From assembly GCA_013330385.1 (NCBI GenBank), contig DUIL01000056.1, positions 1-7,189 on the forward strand: a stretch of 7,189 bases of DNA, in the 5' to 3' direction. The position numbers were made by a program, and so were the translations under genes. This DNA comes from Candidatus Thalassarchaeaceae archaeon. Lineage in GTDB: Archaea > Thermoplasmatota > Poseidoniia > Poseidoniales > Thalassarchaeaceae. Of the stretch, positions 6,638 to 7,189 are shown in pieces. Positions within the stretch are counted from its first letter, which is position 1. Every line of letters begins with the position of its first letter. The notes under the pieces were generated by a model. The model made no database searches. It had not been told where the DNA came from and saw nothing but the letters and a program-made list of their open reading frames with translations.

Positions 6638-6712
6638 GCCCTCATCCTTCGGATGCTAGGCGCAGCGATTAAAGAGGGGCAGTAGGTCGGCGAGCCGCCT
6701 GAGGTGACCAAA
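6638..6712 (+). promoter_or_regulatory. rps15 leader with small hairpins and a possible TATA element
   Basis: The 75-bp gap begins with a short hairpin, CATCC (6643-6647) with GGATG (6651-6655) around a 3-nt loop, lying 5 bp after the arcS stop. GCGATTAAAG (about 6665-6674) is a plausible weak BRE/TATA, which would place a start near 6695-6700. A second potential fold pairs GGTC (6685-6688) with GACC (6706-6709) and GGC (6689-6691) with GCC (6697-6699). Its 3' arm overlaps the ribosome-binding site. The sequence alone cannot tell whether rps15 has its own promoter or reads through from arcS. Confidence 0.3.
6701..6707 (+). promoter_or_regulatory. Shine-Dalgarno site deciding the rps15 start
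   Basis: GAGGTGA is a near-perfect archaeal ribosome-binding site ending 5 nt before the ATG at 6713. An in-frame GTG at 6704 lies inside this site and is therefore not the start. The resulting N-terminus, MARMH, is the one expected for archaeal S15. Confidence 0.8.
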
Positions 6713-7168
6713 ATGGCTCGCATGCATAGTAAAGGAAAGGGGAAGAGTGGCTCATACAAGCCTAATGCGAGTAATGCTCCTGAGTGGTCAATGTCTGACA
6801 AAAAGGAAGTTGAAGAACTTATTCTGAAGCTTTCAGGCGAGGGCAATTCAACTGCAATGATTGGTACAATCTTGCGAGACCAATATGCCGTGCCAGATGT
6901 GCGTCTAGTAACTGGTGAGCGAATTGCTCAGACTTTATCTCGTAACAATATTGGTGGTAAATTCCCAGAAGATATGATGAATATGATGCGTCAGGCTTTG
7001 AGAATGATTGATCATTTAGGTACCAACCGTAAGGACTTACACAATCGTCGCCAACTCGAACTTACTGAATCTAAGATTCGTAGACTTGCCAGATATTACA
7101 GAGGCACTGGTCGAATCGAATCTGATTGGGCCTACAAAAGAGACCAGTTGCGACTGATGGTTGAGTGA
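6713..7168 (+). CDS. rps15: 30S ribosomal protein S15 (uS15, archaeal type)
   Basis: The 151-residue protein is a complete archaeal/eukaryotic-type uS15, a primary binder of the 16S rRNA central domain in the small ribosomal subunit. The N-terminal extension, absent from bacterial S15, begins MARMHSKGKGKSGS and continues through PEWSMSDKKEVEELI (23-37) and GNSTAMIGTILRDQYAVPDV (44-63). The core shared with bacteria is visible at TNRKDLHNRRQLELTESKIRRL (104-125), ending in YYRGTGRI (128-135), with the conserved His and Arg residues in the rRNA-binding helices. Length is typical for the family (about 150). The ATG is fixed by an excellent Shine-Dalgarno site and by the conserved MARMH. It follows arcS on the same strand, so tRNA modification and ribosome synthesis genes may be expressed together, though a promoter in the 75-bp leader is possible. 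Confidence 0.97.
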   Translation: MARMHSKGKGKSGSYKPNASNAPEWSMSDKKEVEELILKLSGEGNSTAMIGTILRDQYAVPDVRLVTGERIAQTLSRNNIGGKFPEDMMNMMRQALRMIDHLGTNRKDLHNRRQLELTESKIRRLARYYRGTGRIESDWAYKRDQLRLMVE

Positions 7169-7169
7169 T

Positions 7170-7189
7170 TCTCCAATCGATGGAGATTT
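7170..7189 (+). terminator. Possible hairpin after rps15, cut by window edge
   Basis: TCTCCA (7170-7175) and TGGAGA (7181-7186) can form a 6-bp stem with a 5-nt loop starting 1 nt after the rps15 stop, followed by TTT at the window end. The length of the T-run cannot be seen. Archaeal termination depends mostly on T-runs, so the hairpin may instead be a processing or stability element. Confidence 0.3.

Noticed and set aside
6704..6712. GTG start for S15 at 6704
   Set aside because: The GTG is part of the Shine-Dalgarno sequence itself, and archaeal S15 proteins begin MARMH at the ATG at 6713.
1..7189. Defence system, toxin-antitoxin pair, prophage, transposon or CRISPR array
   Set aside because: No nuclease, transposase, integrase, antitoxin-like gene pair, spaced repeats or terminal inverted repeats were seen; the genes are mainly housekeeping with two lineage-type membrane proteins.

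Overview
The window looks like a piece of an archaeal chromosome, most likely from a mesophilic marine euryarchaeon (Thermoplasmatota, Marine Group II/III or 'Poseidoniia'-like). Three genes point to Archaea: an archaeal/eukaryotic-type ribosomal protein S15 with the N-terminal MARMH start, an archaeosine synthase (ArcS) with the full PC-x3-KPY-x2-S-x2-H signature, and a UPF0201-like protein. The marine group assignment is inferred from the mix of genes: a bacterial-type DnaJ, a large secreted beta-rich protein with an acidic ectodomain, moderate GC and mesophile-like composition. It is not proven by any single marker.

Layout, left to right. Positions 1-419 (minus) hold an almost complete UPF0201-like gene running off the left edge. 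A short divergent intergenic region (420-535) carries an 8-bp inverted repeat. Positions 536-1375 (plus) encode a two-helix membrane protein with a long charged helical tail and a C-terminal zinc ribbon. It is followed 53 bp later by dnaJ (1429-2574, plus, GTG start), and the two are probably one transcription unit. dnaJ meets a long minus-strand gene tail to tail with no base between the stop codons. That gene (2575-4782, 735 aa) encodes a signal-peptide-bearing, single-pass surface protein with two PPC-like beta domains outside and a roughly 175-residue domain inside. A short divergent promoter region separates it from arcS (about 4844-6637, plus). rps15 follows (6713-7168, plus) behind a 75-bp leader, and a small hairpin sits at the right edge.

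Together the genes are mostly information-processing and protein-quality functions: tRNA G15 modification (ArcS), small ribosomal subunit (S15), Hsp70 co-chaperone (DnaJ), and a UPF0201 protein long suspected of an RNA-related role. Two lineage-type membrane proteins are interspersed. I find no tRNA, rRNA, CRISPR array, insertion sequence, integrase or phage gene.

I see no clear undescribed multi-gene system. The parts best worth follow-up are the uncharacterised 735-aa transmembrane protein, the membrane zinc-ribbon protein coupled to dnaJ, and the ArcS that lacks any CxCxxC zinc motif. There is also a contrast in translation signals: three plus-strand genes have clear Shine-Dalgarno sites, while the minus-strand genes and arcS do not.
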